From Aegilops tauschii subsp. strangulata (Eukaryota > Streptophyta > Magnoliopsida > Poales > Poaceae), in assembly GCF_002575655.3 (NCBI RefSeq), contig NC_053039.3:239112622-239176621 (forward strand): DNA of 64,000 nucleotides, written 5' to 3'. The notes beneath the pieces were generated by a model. It was not told the origin of the DNA, searched no databases, and saw nothing but the letters and a program-made list of their open reading frames with translations. This document shows, in pieces, positions 1 through 10,983 of the stretch. The translations under genes were made by a program, and so were the position numbers. Positions within the stretch are counted from its first letter, which is position 1. The number at the start of each line of letters is the position of its first letter.

Positions 1-1080
1 TTTATTATGATGTTGGAAGGGCCAGCTCGCACATGGTTAAAAGGTTTACCTCCTAATTCTATCGGCTCATGGGCAGAGTTGAAGGCGCGTTTCATCAAAA
101 ACTTTCAAGGGACATGCAAGCAGCCTCTGACGATTGTTGATCTGGATCACTGCATACATCGTGAGGATGAGTCGGCCCACAATTGGGTCTGGCGGGTCTC
201 CGCTATTATTCACTCGTCAGGTTGTATTGCGACGGGTCAAGCGGTTCTGATCTTGGAGAAGAACTATCACTTTGTCCCCCTTAAGTAGAAACTCGGGCGG
301 CTTAAGCGTTATTGCAATGACATGGGCGAGCTCATGGCAACTCTCATTAAGTATGCAGACTCTAATACAAAGGATCCTGGATCTGATGATGAGAAATCCA
401 ACAAGGGCAAGAAGAATGGCAATGGCAAGGGTCAATAGAAGAACGTAGCAGGCCATAATGGAAATAACCAGGATAACAGTGGTAAGCGAAGACACCTCGA
501 TGGCGGGTCAGATCTAGTGGCTAACACCAACACTGGGTACAAAAACCAGCGCCGCACATGTAATGGTAAGCCGCCTTTTGGCGGATCAAAGCCTTTTAAT
601 CTTGAAGCAATGCTTAACGACCCGTGCCCGAAGCATAGTCCCAACAGGCCATCTACCCATGCCTAGAAGGATTGTTACATTATGTGGGAGTTCAGAAATC
701 ACAACCTTAACCAGCATCATGGTAACGGCAATGGGCCGCCAGGCGGGTCAGGATCTGGCTCTCAAGGGTCCGGCTTTGGTGGTGACGGCTCAAACTCTGG
801 TTATCAGGGTCAAGGTGGTTATAATCAGCAGTCTGGTCAGGGCAACCAACAGCAAAATAATCAGTCAGGATATCAGAGTAACCCAAAGCAGCTTAATGGA
901 GGTCAATACCACGTTTTCACTACAAGTCTTCGCAAACGAGACCAGAAGGTTCATAAGCGGGCGGTTCATGCAGTGGAGCCGGCTGTTCCACAATGTTTGA
1001 GATGGTCTGAGCACACAATATCGTGGAGCATGGCGGATCACCCGCCACGGGTTGATAACCCGGGTCACTTGGCCCTTGTG
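1..1080 (+). pseudogene. Gag region of Tat-lineage Gypsy element (partial, decayed)
   Basis: Gag would form the virus-like particle that packages element RNA. The first ~95 codons match the retrotransposon gag (PF03732-type) core, with a conserved ARTWLKGLPPNSI segment near the start. A Lys/Asn/Gly-rich linker, a degenerate Cys-His stretch around 600-690 and a Gly/Gln/Ser-rich segment follow at 715-900. The frame (frame 1) stays open apart from amber codons at 286-288, 436-438 and 664-666, so the ORF is fragmented by point mutation rather than frameshift here. The N-terminal part is missing because the window begins inside the gene. It leads directly into the protease in the same frame. Confidence 0.8.
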
Positions 1081-1890
1081 GTGGCCCCTCAAGTAGGTGG
1101 CTATAAGTTCACTAAGGTACTCATGGATGGTGGTAGCAGCATCAACATCCTATATTACGATACTTTTCGTCGGATGAATATGACTAACAAGGATCTCAAG
1201 CCGTCATCCATAGTATTCCATGGCGTGGTGCCAGACAAGTCGGCTTATCCTCTTGGAAAGATATCACTTGAAGTGGCCTTTGGTGATGAGTACAATTATC
1301 GAGCAGAGACGTTGTGGTTTGAGGTGGTCAAAATCAAGAGTCCATATCATGCTTTATTTGGACGGCCGACTTATGCTCGGTTTATAGCTCGCCCCTGTTA
1401 TATTTACTTGTAGCTTAAGATGACAGGGCCAAAAGGGACAATCACTGTTCATGGAAATCACAAACTCGCCCTGGAGTGCAAGGAAGGAGACGCTGCTTAT
1501 GCAGAGTCAGCTTGTGCCATTGAGGAGCTCAAGTTTTATAAGGACAATGTTGACCCGACTGATATGACTCCTCTGAAGAAGCCTAGCACTGAACAGGACC
1601 CTCTGTTGAAATTTAAGTCGGCTCATGATACCAAGCAAGTGGATTTTGTCCCTAGTGATTCATCTCAGCAGTTCACTGTGGGGGCTAATACAGATCCCAA
1701 ATACGAAAGCACGCTCATCGAGATCATTCGTGAGAATCGGGACATCTTTGCATGGAAACCTTCTGACATGTCGGGTATACCAAGAGAATTCGCTGAGCAC
1801 CACCTTAATGTGGATCCCAAAGTTAAGCCGGTCAAGCAGTTCCTCCGTCGTTTCAATGAAGACGGCGCAAGGCTATTGGAGAAGTGGTAG
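1081..1890 (+). pseudogene. Aspartic protease and protease-RT linker of Tat element
   Basis: The retropepsin-like protease would cut the Gag-Pol polyprotein. The catalytic motif reads DGGSSIN, at about 1126-1146, in the usual plant Gypsy context of hydrophobic beta strands. The downstream GRPTYARF segment, about 1360-1383, corresponds to the second conserved loop. An amber codon at 1411-1413 breaks the frame. The linker to RT follows with a conserved IFAWKPSDMSGIP segment at about 1741-1780, which in Gypsy polyproteins precedes the RT fingers. Frame 1 is lost near 1884, where RT continues in another frame, which implies a frameshift. Confidence 0.8.
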
Positions 1891-3160
1891 CCCGGCTCTT
1901 GGCGGCCGGGTTTATCGTGGAAGTTTTTCATCCTGAGTGGTTGGCTAACCCTGTGCTTGTACTTAAGAAAAATGGCACATGGCGTATGTGTGTTGACTAC
2001 ACAGATCTTAACAAGGCTTATCCGGCTGATCCGTTTGCTCTCCCCCGTATCGACCGGATCATTGATGCAACCGCGGGTTGTGAGAGCTTATGTTTCCTGG
2101 ATGCTTATTCTGGTTATCATCAGATCAAGATGGCAGTTAAAGACCAAGAGAAGACGTCCTTCATCACACCTTTTGGGGCTCTCTGCTATGTTTCTATGCC
2201 TTTTGGGCTCAAGAGTGCTCAGGCGACTTATAAGCGATGTGTTCAGAATTGTGTTCATAGTCAGATTGGGCGCAATGTTCATGCTTATGTGGATGACATT
2301 ATGGTCAAGTCAAGGAAGAAGGACACTCTCCTTGATGATTTGAAAGAAAATTTTGACAATCTCTGGGTCTACAAAATGATGCTTAATCTGGCCAAGTGTG
2401 TCTTTGGTGTGCCTGCAGGTAAACTGCTAGGGTTTCTGGTCTCAGAGCGGGGCATTCAGGCTAACCCGGAGAAGATAAAGGCCATCACTTCGCTTTCTAA
2501 GCTGGCGTGTGTCAATGACGTCCAGCGTCTCGGGGGTCGTATTGCGGCTTTGAGTCGGTTCATAAGTTACCTGGGAGAGAAGGCAATTCCTCTATATCAG
2601 ATGATGAAGAAGATGGACCACTTTGTCTAGAGCGATGCTGCTGATCAAGCGTTTGAGGACCTTAAGAAACTTTTAGCTGAGCCGCCAGTCTTAGCTGCCC
2701 CTATAGACACAGAGCCTTTGATCCTGTACATGGCTGCTAATATTAAGGTGGTCAGCGTAGCAGTTGTCGTAGAGCGCAAGGAGGCAGGAAAAGAGTACCC
2801 AGTCCAGCAGCCGGCTTACTCTGTCACTAAGGTCTTGACTGAATCCAAGCAAAGATATCCATATTGGCAGAAGCTGGTGTTTGGGGTGTTCATGGCGAGT
2901 CGCAAGTTGAAACATTATTTCCTTGGGCATCCTATTATTGTGGTCAGCTCTGCTCCTTTGGGGGATATTATTCAAAATAGAGAAGCTACCAGCCGGGTTG
3001 CTAAGTGGGCATTGAGCTTGGATCTCATAATCTGAAGTATGTGCCAAGGACAACCATTAAGTCTCAAGCTTTGGTGGACTTCATAAATGACTGGACAGAG
3101 TTGCAAACACATGAGGAGAAGCCTGACAAGACATACTAGATAATCCACTTTGATGGTTCC
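1884..3160 (+). pseudogene. Reverse transcriptase and RNase H of Tat element
   Basis: This enzyme would copy element RNA into DNA inside the particle. RT motifs appear in order: the VDYTDLNKA block near 1993-2020, FLDAYSGYHQI near 2095-2125, a MPFGLKSA block near 2195-2220, and the catalytic YVDDI at about 2286-2300. RNase H begins after the connection domain with a degenerate start near 2700 and continues to about 3160. An amber codon at 2628-2630 interrupts a conserved FV-x-SDA segment. Sequence continues in frame 3 to about 3035 and then moves to frame 2, a second frameshift. Domain identity is clear; the exact frameshift sites are approximate. Confidence 0.85.
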
Positions 3161-4906
3161 AGGCAATTGGAAGGCTCGGGGGCTGGAGTTATTTTGACTT
3201 CCCCACGAGGTGATAAATTTTGTTGTGTTTTAAGGCTAATGTTTCCTTGCATGAACAATGCAGCTGAGTATGAATCTTTGCTCCATGGGCTTCGTATGGA
3301 CAAGGAAATGATTTTAAGCCGGGTCAGATGTCTGGGCGACTCAGACCTTGTGGCTCAGCAAGTCTCAGGCAAATGGGACTCTAAAGACCCGCTCATGGCG
3401 GCTTATCTTCAGGCGGTTGATAATATTACTGGTCACTTTAAGGGTTACCAGGGTGATCACATTGATCGGCGGAAAAACGAGGCGGCTGATGCATTGTCCC
3501 GGCTTGGGTCTCAACGTAAGCCGGTGCCCCCTAATGTGTTCCTCGATGTCTTACACAATCCTTCGGTCAAGTTACCATCTAAGGAGGATCTTGCTATACC
3601 TAACCCGGAGGGACAGTTGGTGGCGGCTCTTCATGCTATTCCTGACTGGACGTTGCCTTATCTGGCTTATCTGACTCATGGCGAGTTACCGGAGGATGAA
3701 AATTTGGCGCAACAGATCACACGGTGTTCTAAGTCTATGACTATTATCAATGGTGAGTTACATCGATGCAGTGTGACTGGTGTTTTCCAACATTGTGTCT
3801 CTCCTGAAGAGGGCCGTGAGATTTTGCAAGAGATACATGCAGGCGACTGTGGTTATCATGCCGGCTCACGATCGTTGGTGGCTAAAGAGTTTCGTCATGG
3901 ATTTTTCTGGTTGACGGCTCATGCAGACGCAGAGGATATTGTTAGTAAGTGTGATGGATGTCAGAAACTTGCAAGGCAAGCTCATGTGTCGGCTCAGGAA
4001 CTATGGATGATCCCAATTACTTGGCCGTGTGTGGTTTGGGGGATTGATATGGTTGGACCCTTCAAAAGATCTAAGGATAAGAAGACCTACCTTTTGGTGG
4101 CGGTTGACAAGTTCACCAAGTGGGTTGAGGCAGAGCCGGTTAGCAATTGTGAGGCGGCTACTGCAGTTCAGTTTGTCAAGAGGCTGATTTTCTGCTTTGG
4201 TTATCCTCATAATATCATCACTGATAATGGGTCAAATTTGTCTAAAAGCGCTATGAAAGAATTTTGTCAACAAGAACACATCAGGCTTGATGTTTCATTA
4301 GTTGCACATCCTTAGTCCAATGGCCAGGCAGAACGTGCTAACCAGGAGATTTTGAGAGGTATCAAACCTCGGCTCATGGTTCCTTTAAAAAGAACTCCGG
4401 TTTGTTGGGTGGAAGAGCTTCCTTCGGTTCTTTGGAGCATCAGGACAACCCCCAACAGGTCAATGGGTTATACCCCCCTTTTCATGGTTTATGGTGCCGA
4501 AGCAGTTCTCCCAAGCGATATTCGTCATGACTCGCCCCGCATGGCGGCTTATGTGGAGGCTGATAATGAGATGGTGCATCAGAACGCTTTGGATGCTCTC
4601 GAGGAAGAGCGTGATCTTGTGTCGGCTCATTCAGCAATCTATCAGCAAGATCTACGTCGCTATCTCAGCCGTAGAGTTCGAAGCCGGACCTTTCAGGAAG
4701 GCGACTTAGTGCTCCGTTTGATTCAAGACCAGACAGGGATGCATAAGCTTTCAGCTCCTTAGGAAGGACCTTTTGTGATTAGCAAAAACCTCAACAACAG
4801 GTCATACCACCTTATCGACGTACGTGAGAACAAGGATTCACGCACTTCTGGGAAGGAGACCAACAAGCCCTGGAACATTGCTCATCTTCGGCCTTACTAC
4901 ACTTGA
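3161..4906 (+). pseudogene. RNase H C-terminus and integrase of Tat element
   Basis: Integrase would insert the cDNA into host chromosomes. The end of RNase H (a DSDLVAQQV-type segment) lies near 3335-3365. It is followed by an HHCC zinc-binding region (CDGCQ near 3950) and the catalytic core with D in WGIDMVGPF (about 4038-4064) and in IITDNGSN (about 4213-4236). The NGQAERANQEIL segment around the third acidic residue follows. A conserved LWSIRTTPNRS block is near 4431-4463. The polyprotein ends at the TGA of 4904-4906 after the WNIAHLRPYY tail typical of this lineage. Amber codons at 3137-3139, 4313-4315 and 4760-4762 disrupt frame 2. Confidence 0.87.
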
Positions 4907-5053
4907 GTCATTGGCGCTCTTCATTGTATATACCTTCATCGATGTACATATCTTTTTATGATCAACACAATAAAGCCGACATCCCCAAATTTTGGGGCCT
5001 CTGTCGTTTCATTTCATATTTTCTGTGCATGAGTCTTTATTGATTAATCATAA

Positions 5054-5275
5054 GGTCATTTGGGGGGCTTCCTAATCAATGAGTAACAACTATCTTACCC
5101 TCTTGATCGGCTTCCATGCCATATTATGGGTCACTTGGGGGCTTCGTACTCAATGAGTATAGCTATCTTACCCTCTTGATCGGCTTCCATGCCATATTAT
5201 AGGTCACTTGGGGGCTTCCTACTCAATGAGTATAGCTATCTTACCCTCTTGATCGACTTCCAGGCCATATTATGA
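5054..5275 (+). repeat. Three tandem ~74-bp repeats in the 3' region of the Tat element
   Basis: Three head-to-tail copies start at 5054, 5129 and 5202 (75 and 73 bp apart). Each begins GGTCAYTTGGGGGCTTC and contains a conserved TATCTTACCCTCTTGATCG block. Short tandem arrays between pol and the 3' LTR are a known property of Tat-lineage elements. Confidence 0.85.
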
Positions 5276-5322
5276 GTTAGACCTGCCTGGTTGCAACTTG
5301 CTACTCCGCCAGGTGACCCGCC

Positions 5323-5549
5323 GTACTCTTGACAGTTAATCTTCCATGACCCTGAACTTGTCAAAGTTAAAACAGCAGTTCTTGTCACGTGAGAGCTGGC
5401 TTACAGAGAGCTCGGATAAACTCACCTGTCTATTGTAGTCTGTCCACTATGTGGCCCGTTCGTACTCTTAACAGTCAATCTTCTTGGAAGACCCTGAACT
5501 AGTTAAGGTTAAAACGACGGATTTATGTCACGTGAGAGCCGCCTTACGG
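5323..5549 (+). repeat. Pair of ~85-bp direct repeats, ~140 bp apart
   Basis: The block at about 5323-5404 recurs, diverged, at about 5463-5549. Both begin GTACTCTT-ACAGT and end in a TGTCACGTGAGAGC-type segment containing CACGTG. It is non-coding and lies between the integrase and the antisense gene. The rest of 4907-6103 holds no other feature I can identify. Confidence 0.7.
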
Positions 5550-6103
5550 GATGAAAGGTTTTCATGCCACGCTTCTTTGAAGCAAAAAACTAAGTTTTTT
5601 AAAACCAGTCTATTTTGGTCGTGCCTTGCGAGCCAACTTAACAAATATTTGAGTTATACATATTCTCTGTTTTCTGTTTCGCAGAAATTCTTAATATTCT
5701 TTCATCATGCTTTTAAGAAGATAATGAGTTTCCGGGTCATACAGTTCCAGGTTATATTGCTCTCTATTGAGCTTATTCTGGCTTTATAAGCCGCCAAAGT
5801 GATGCTGTCAAAAATTGGTTCTGACCATGGGTCATGGGGTTGTAACCCGCCCTGGTCTATGATTGTGAGTCGCCAAGACAAGACTTAATGGATCCTTTAC
5901 AAGTTATATATCAAGACTTCAAGGAATTTCAGCAATGTTGAAAGACCAGATATGCATATATATGGCAAGATATTCCACTTCTGCATCGCACAAGTTGGTG
6001 TAACATGCTCGAAGGCATGACAGGGCCAATAAAAGTTTTAACTACGCTATTACATGGCTGCAGCAGAGTCCAAAAATTCTTCAAAAGTTTTTCAAGAGTT
6101 GAA

Positions 6104-9100
6104 TCACTCCTTTAAGGCGGCCTCTGTGCCGTCCGGGTTAGACCCCGCCGGGTTAGCATCATCTTGGCGCCTTGTGCTAGAGGTTCCCGGGTCATCTTGT
6201 GCCGAGTCTAGGCTGGAAATCTGAAGATTGCCCGACGTCCAATTGATACCCGTTAAGGCTTCGAAGACGGCTTCATCATTCATAACAGGAGTGGGGTCAA
6301 TATTAGGGGCAAAAGTGTGCTTACGCCTTGGCGGAGTCAAGTCTACAATGTCGTGGGACGGCGCCTTAATGCGGAAATTGTTGCTCTCATAAGCCACGTG
6401 GTACTTTGACAAATCCAGCTCCTGTGCAAGTTGACATGCCAAGGGCCGCATATCTTTGATGCATCTGGTAAAATCAACCTCCTCGAAGACATACCCGTCA
6501 TCATTAAACTTTGGACACCCGCCTGCCATTTCTGTTGGGTCCAATTCTGATTGCCAAGCTTTGGCCCAGCTTAAGGTAGTAATGGCGCCCGAGCGGGCAG
6601 CTGATAGCTTTAGCTCTTCCACTTTTGCTGGCACTATGGATAAGTGTTCCAATACAATATTTATGAGTGTTTCAATGTCTTCCAAGGATGATTTTAGGCT
6701 TAATTCAGCCTTGGCATGTTCACTTTGTTGTGTTTCCAAGATTCTCTTCAACTCGGCGATGTTTGACTCGCCCAAACTCAAAGCCCTGCCAAGGGTCACA
6801 AGCAATAATAAAGATTAAGTAAGTTTTAAGGTCATTGAATTCAACAAAGCTTAGCCCCCAAGCACATTGCAAGAAATATCCTTGGCACTTGGGGGCTAAT
6901 GTACGATGAAGTTTTCAACTCGGCGATACAAAAGGCTTGGTCCATCTTTGACAGATAAGCCAACCCTTGGGGGCTAAGCGCAGTTCTTTACAAAGTGGTT
7001 ATTCGAAAGATCCGAGTAATGTTTATCCACGTAAGCCAGCCCTTGGGGGCCGCAGGTGATTCTTTTTTGTTCTCTCACAAGACCCGGCTCATCTTATCAG
7101 GATAAGCCGGCCCTTGGGGGCTATATGAGTATATATGAGCAAGATAGAAAGGGATTAAGTTCATACCTCATATTTTTGTTTCATCATGTTCATGAAGCCA
7201 GCTTCTAGGTCACGACTTGTATGCATGCGGTTTAGATAGCCTGCGTGCAACTCGCCTGCACTGAACTCTGCATACTCTTTTAGATCCAACTTCATCTTGC
7301 CTTTTTCTAGTGAAGGTGCTTCTTCTTTGGCAGTGTGCTTGGCTAGCACAGTGGAGGCTACTGGCACTTTATAACCCATCCCAATGATAGTAATATCATA
7401 GGTGCTCTTCTCAGAAGGGATTTCTTCAGCTGGTTGGATGAGAGTAGGGCTTGGTGGATCATTGCTGGTTGCCGGGTTAGCATCAGTGTCCATGGGCTCA
7501 AAGCTGCAGTGTCAGTGTGTGGAGGTGGGTCATCTTGATGGTTAATAGGATCTTCAGGATTCTAGATTGGTACCTCAGGGGTCTCCAGCACCTGCTTCTC
7601 CAGCTCAGGAGCCTCGGGGGCCTTGGAAGAACCACCCACTTTTTGCTTTTTACCCGTTTTTGCTTTGCTCGTATGACAAGAATACAAGAGTTTATGAGTA
7701 TATAACAACAAGTTTTTTATCAACAAATGAAAACACTTACCCCTGGGCAGCAATGAAGATAGGAAGCTGACGGAGGCGTTCCCTAATAGTTTATGTCAGA
7801 AGGATTAAGAGGTTGACACATGAGACCGGCTTGTGGAAGGGATAGAGTTGGGCTATGAGGCACCTCATTGCGACGTTTCTGGGGAGAGAGAGTGTTGGAT
7901 AAGCCAGCCACGAGATCTTCAGTGCTGCCACTCTGGGTTTGACGCCTGGACTGATGTTGTTATTTCTTCAAAAGAAAGTTGGGGTCCAAATAAGAATGAG
8001 GGTGAGAAAATCCTACTTTCCTGATGACCCATCGTGTTTTCTTTCTTGGCAAGGGTTTTGAGTCGGAGGAGACATGAATTACCTCTTCTGCGTTGGCCTG
8101 GCTTGTCTCCGCTTCATCCAAAGAGGAATCAGCGTCAATAAGTTGCATGAAAAGAAGACCAAGGGAGTCAAGTTATACCTCTGAATCATCTAGCTCGAGT
8201 AGCTCCTCTACTGTCTGCTTCTTACGGCGACCCGGACCTCGAGTCTTCACTGCTTTAGTCTTCTTAGTTGGTGGAGCTGCTATTATTTTCCTCTTCTAGA
8301 AGGGATGATTAGCCTGTATATATATACATGTTGGCAATGGTTTAAAAAGAATAAAGTATAAAGGATACATAAGTGAGAGGAAGATTTATTCAAAGTACTC
8401 ACTGCAGGGGTCGGGTTAAGAGTGCAGAAGGGATTCAGTCCCGCCTTATTGCAAGCTTGTTGAGACTCCCAAAGCAAAGACTTGACCATTTCATTGATCT
8501 CCATGTCAGACAAAGGTTTCTGGTTGTAACGCTGCGGGTCTTTCACGTCACCAGTGTATTGGCACATTAAGCCGCCGCACCGGCTCAGCGGTAAGATCCT
8601 CCATGATACCCAACAACGGGTCAAATCGATTCCAGTTAAGCCGTTGGCTATCAAAGCCCTTATCTTCAAAAAGATGTGTGCATACTGAGCATGCTCTGCG
8701 ACGGTTAATCGACAAGGAAGCTTGGTGTTCGTGCTGAGCCGGTAGGGGCGATAACCCGACAAAGGTAATTCTCTTCAGCTGGAGCAGTGTTTTTACAATA
8801 GAACCAAGTGTTGTTCCAGCCCTTGGGGTGACTCGGCAGTACAGCTGAGGGAAAAGTTACATCTCTCCGCCTTTGAATGGAAACACCCCCAAGCTCAAGA
8901 CTGGATCCGCCTGTCATTTCCATTTGGCGGCTGATGTAAAAGAAATCCTTGAAGAGTTCAACAGTGGGCTCCTCTTGCAAATACACTTCACAGAATACTT
9001 GAAATTGACACAAGTTGGTGATGGAGCTGGGACCAATATCTTGAGGATGAAGCTTGTAAAAATGTAGAGCATCTCAGAAGAATTTTGAGCCGGGTGGTGA

Positions 9101-9261
9101 AAAACCACGAAGGAGGTGATCTGTAAAAACTATAACTTCACCCTCTCTAGGTTCAGGATGGACTCAGGACCTGGAACCCGCTAGTGGATAACGTCTTTAG
9201 CTGGCAGAACACCCATGTCTACGTACTCATTGAGCTCGCAAGAAGTTGGAGATTTGGTCAT
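6104..9261 (-). pseudogene. Antisense gene of the Tat element (Transposase_28-like), intron-containing, broken
   Basis: The gene runs opposite to gag-pol between integrase and 3' LTR. It most plausibly starts at the ATG of 9261-9259 and ends at the TGA of 6104-6106. The N-terminal part contains the LGGVSIQRRRDVTFP and HPKGWNNTWFYC blocks characteristic of the 'putative gypsy-type transposon' domain (PF04195). The last exon (about 6790-6104) is a 230-residue segment with coiled-coil-like heptads and an acidic tail. Splice-like sites on the minus strand suggest introns: donors near 8402, 8178, 7743 and 7165, acceptors near 8314 and 6789. One inferred exon (8313-8179) is rich in Lys/Arg. Two in-frame TAGs and at least one frameshift in the first exon make this copy non-functional. 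The function of this family is unknown. Confidence 0.72.
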
Positions 9262-10143
9262 GGTTGGTCGGGTTAAAAGGTTGCAGACAAGGAATGAAAG
9301 TATGGCGGGTTAAAATTGCAATGGTAAGCCGCCTAGGTAGTACATGATGTTTCAGCAATAATGAGCCAGCTATGGTTAAAGGACTACGTACTACGGTGAA
9401 CCATTAAGAAATCATGAGCCGCCCTAGCTATGGGAATAAGGTGATTATCAGGCCGTTAAGATACGGCAGGTTAAATTATGAAAGCATGAGCCGGCAGCGT
9501 GCTGGCGGGTCATTTGAGCAGAGATTTAATGAAGCTATTGCTAAGTATGAAGCAACAGATTTTGTTACAAGTACATTTATAAGCCGCCCGAAAGGTGAAG
9601 GGTGGGTCAACTATCTAAGGAATCCTAGATTGGTCAAATTCTGCTAAGTACAGAACAAATAGATTTCGTAGTTTACAGCTATGTTTGTGGATCTATGACG
9701 GTTCAAAAAAGGGAAATAATTGCAAAACCTAACGGTGGCAGCGGAAGAGCTAGTGGGCTGTTCATTCAATTGAAGAAGAAAACTACCTACGCGAGATACA
9801 AGGATGAAGGCTAAAACTTCTACCGCGTTACTTCTATACCGATTTTGGATTGAAATACAAGTTTTGTACAAAAGCAAGATGAACTTAGATGAACGCCGGT
9901 GAACTCTATGAACTAGGGTGACCTAATGCAGATATGAGGAAAGAAAAAAAAACCTAACGGTGCTGGAGGAGAGCGGATGTGTATCGCTGAGTTCTGATCA
10001 CAACAGGTTGATGCAGCGGCCTCGACGGAGTGGCTGGCAAGGTTCGGCTGGGGCGGCAGAGCTCCGGTTGTGATGGACATCGCAAGGAAGAAGAAGGAAT
10101 GGAGGCGACGGGGGTGAAAAGTGAAAAGGATAGCCCCCGTGCC

Positions 10144-10151
10144 TATTTATA
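10144..10151 (-). promoter_or_regulatory. TATA box upstream of the antisense gene
   Basis: The minus strand reads TATAAATAGG, a strong plant TATA box, about 880 bp upstream of the proposed ATG at 9261. It lies outside the LTR. The leader between would need an intron, or the first ATG (10080-10078) would start a short upstream ORF. Confidence 0.6.
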
Positions 10152-10436
10152 AGGGGAAAAGGATGGAATAGTAACAGGTATGTGTGAGAATCGAGGAGGT
10201 TTGATAACTTCTGCAGCTAAAGGGCCGCCTCGATTTTCAGAATGGACGATTAATGCGAAAGATCCGTTGTGATGTCATGAAGGTTTTTTCTGAATTTATG
10301 AAGATGACGTCATCCTTTTAGATGGTGGGTTATGAAGATATGTTCAAGGTTAAAGTGTTTAGAAGGGCTAAAGAGAGTCGCCAACGAGAGGCATTGAACA
10401 TTGACATGAACAAGTTCAAATCAACATGGGGCCTAA

Positions 10437-10983
10437 TGTTGGGGGATATAACCCCACGGTGAGACCCGCCCTAATAGGGCCGGGTTAGGTTGTTGGCGAC
10501 TCAATAAGGAAGCCTTAGACAAGCCTAAGAAACCAAGACATGGAGCTAGGAGGCAGCTTGCGAGGTGGACCGTTTGAAGGCCCAAGACCAGAAGACGGTG
10601 CGTGACCCGGAAGTGTAAGCCGCCCAATGGCAACTTTCCAAAGAAGGCAAGGTGATGTAGAGTCGGCGTCGGTTACGAAGTATAAGCTAGCCTAGACTCT
10701 TGTAAGCCCAGGGCCTTAGCCTGTGTATATAAAGGCTAGTCCCTGCGGTGGGTAAACTTAGGTTACAATCAATTGATAGCTAGGTTAGCGAATCCGCTCC
10801 CTTGTAATCGATACTCAAGCAATAGCAACAAGAGCGAGTAGGCTTTTACCTCCACCGTGAGGGGCCGAACCTAGGTAAACTCGTGTCCTTCGTCCCGTTC
10901 AACTCCTTCGAGCTAATCACGGTAGCGATGGCCTTGCACCTAAGTCCTTTCACTAGGGCATGTGCCGTGTAAACCCCACGACA
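10437..10983 (+). repeat. 3' LTR of the Tat-lineage element (547 bp)
   Basis: It begins TGTTGGGGGATATAACC and ends CCCCACGACA, giving TG...CA ends. It is preceded by the long antisense-gene upstream region and followed at once by Athila-like internal DNA. A promoter TATA box (TATATAAA) sits at 10726-10733. The matching 5' LTR is outside the window, so boundaries rest on the termini and on the sharp change of sequence type. Confidence 0.75.
10726..10733 (+). promoter_or_regulatory. LTR TATA box (TATATAAA)
   Basis: Located 290 bp into the LTR in a CTGTGTATATAAAGGC context; the likely Pol II promoter for the genomic transcript when present in a 5' LTR. Confidence 0.6.

Larger units (their letters stand above)
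1..10983 (+). mobile_element. Ty3/Gypsy LTR retrotransposon, Tat lineage, 5' end outside window
   Basis: Domains run in Gypsy order on the + strand: gag, aspartic protease, reverse transcriptase, RNase H, integrase. They are followed by a 5.5-kb 3' region and one LTR at 10437-10983. The reverse transcriptase signature and an extra antisense gene between integrase and 3' LTR are typical of the Tat lineage of plant Gypsy elements (known for the lineage). The 5' LTR, primer binding site and start of gag lie before base 1. The reading frame is broken by in-frame TAG codons and at least two frameshifts, so the copy is defective. It inserted into an older Athila-like element whose sequence resumes at 10984. 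The lineage call is firm; the family name is not determined. Confidence 0.88.
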
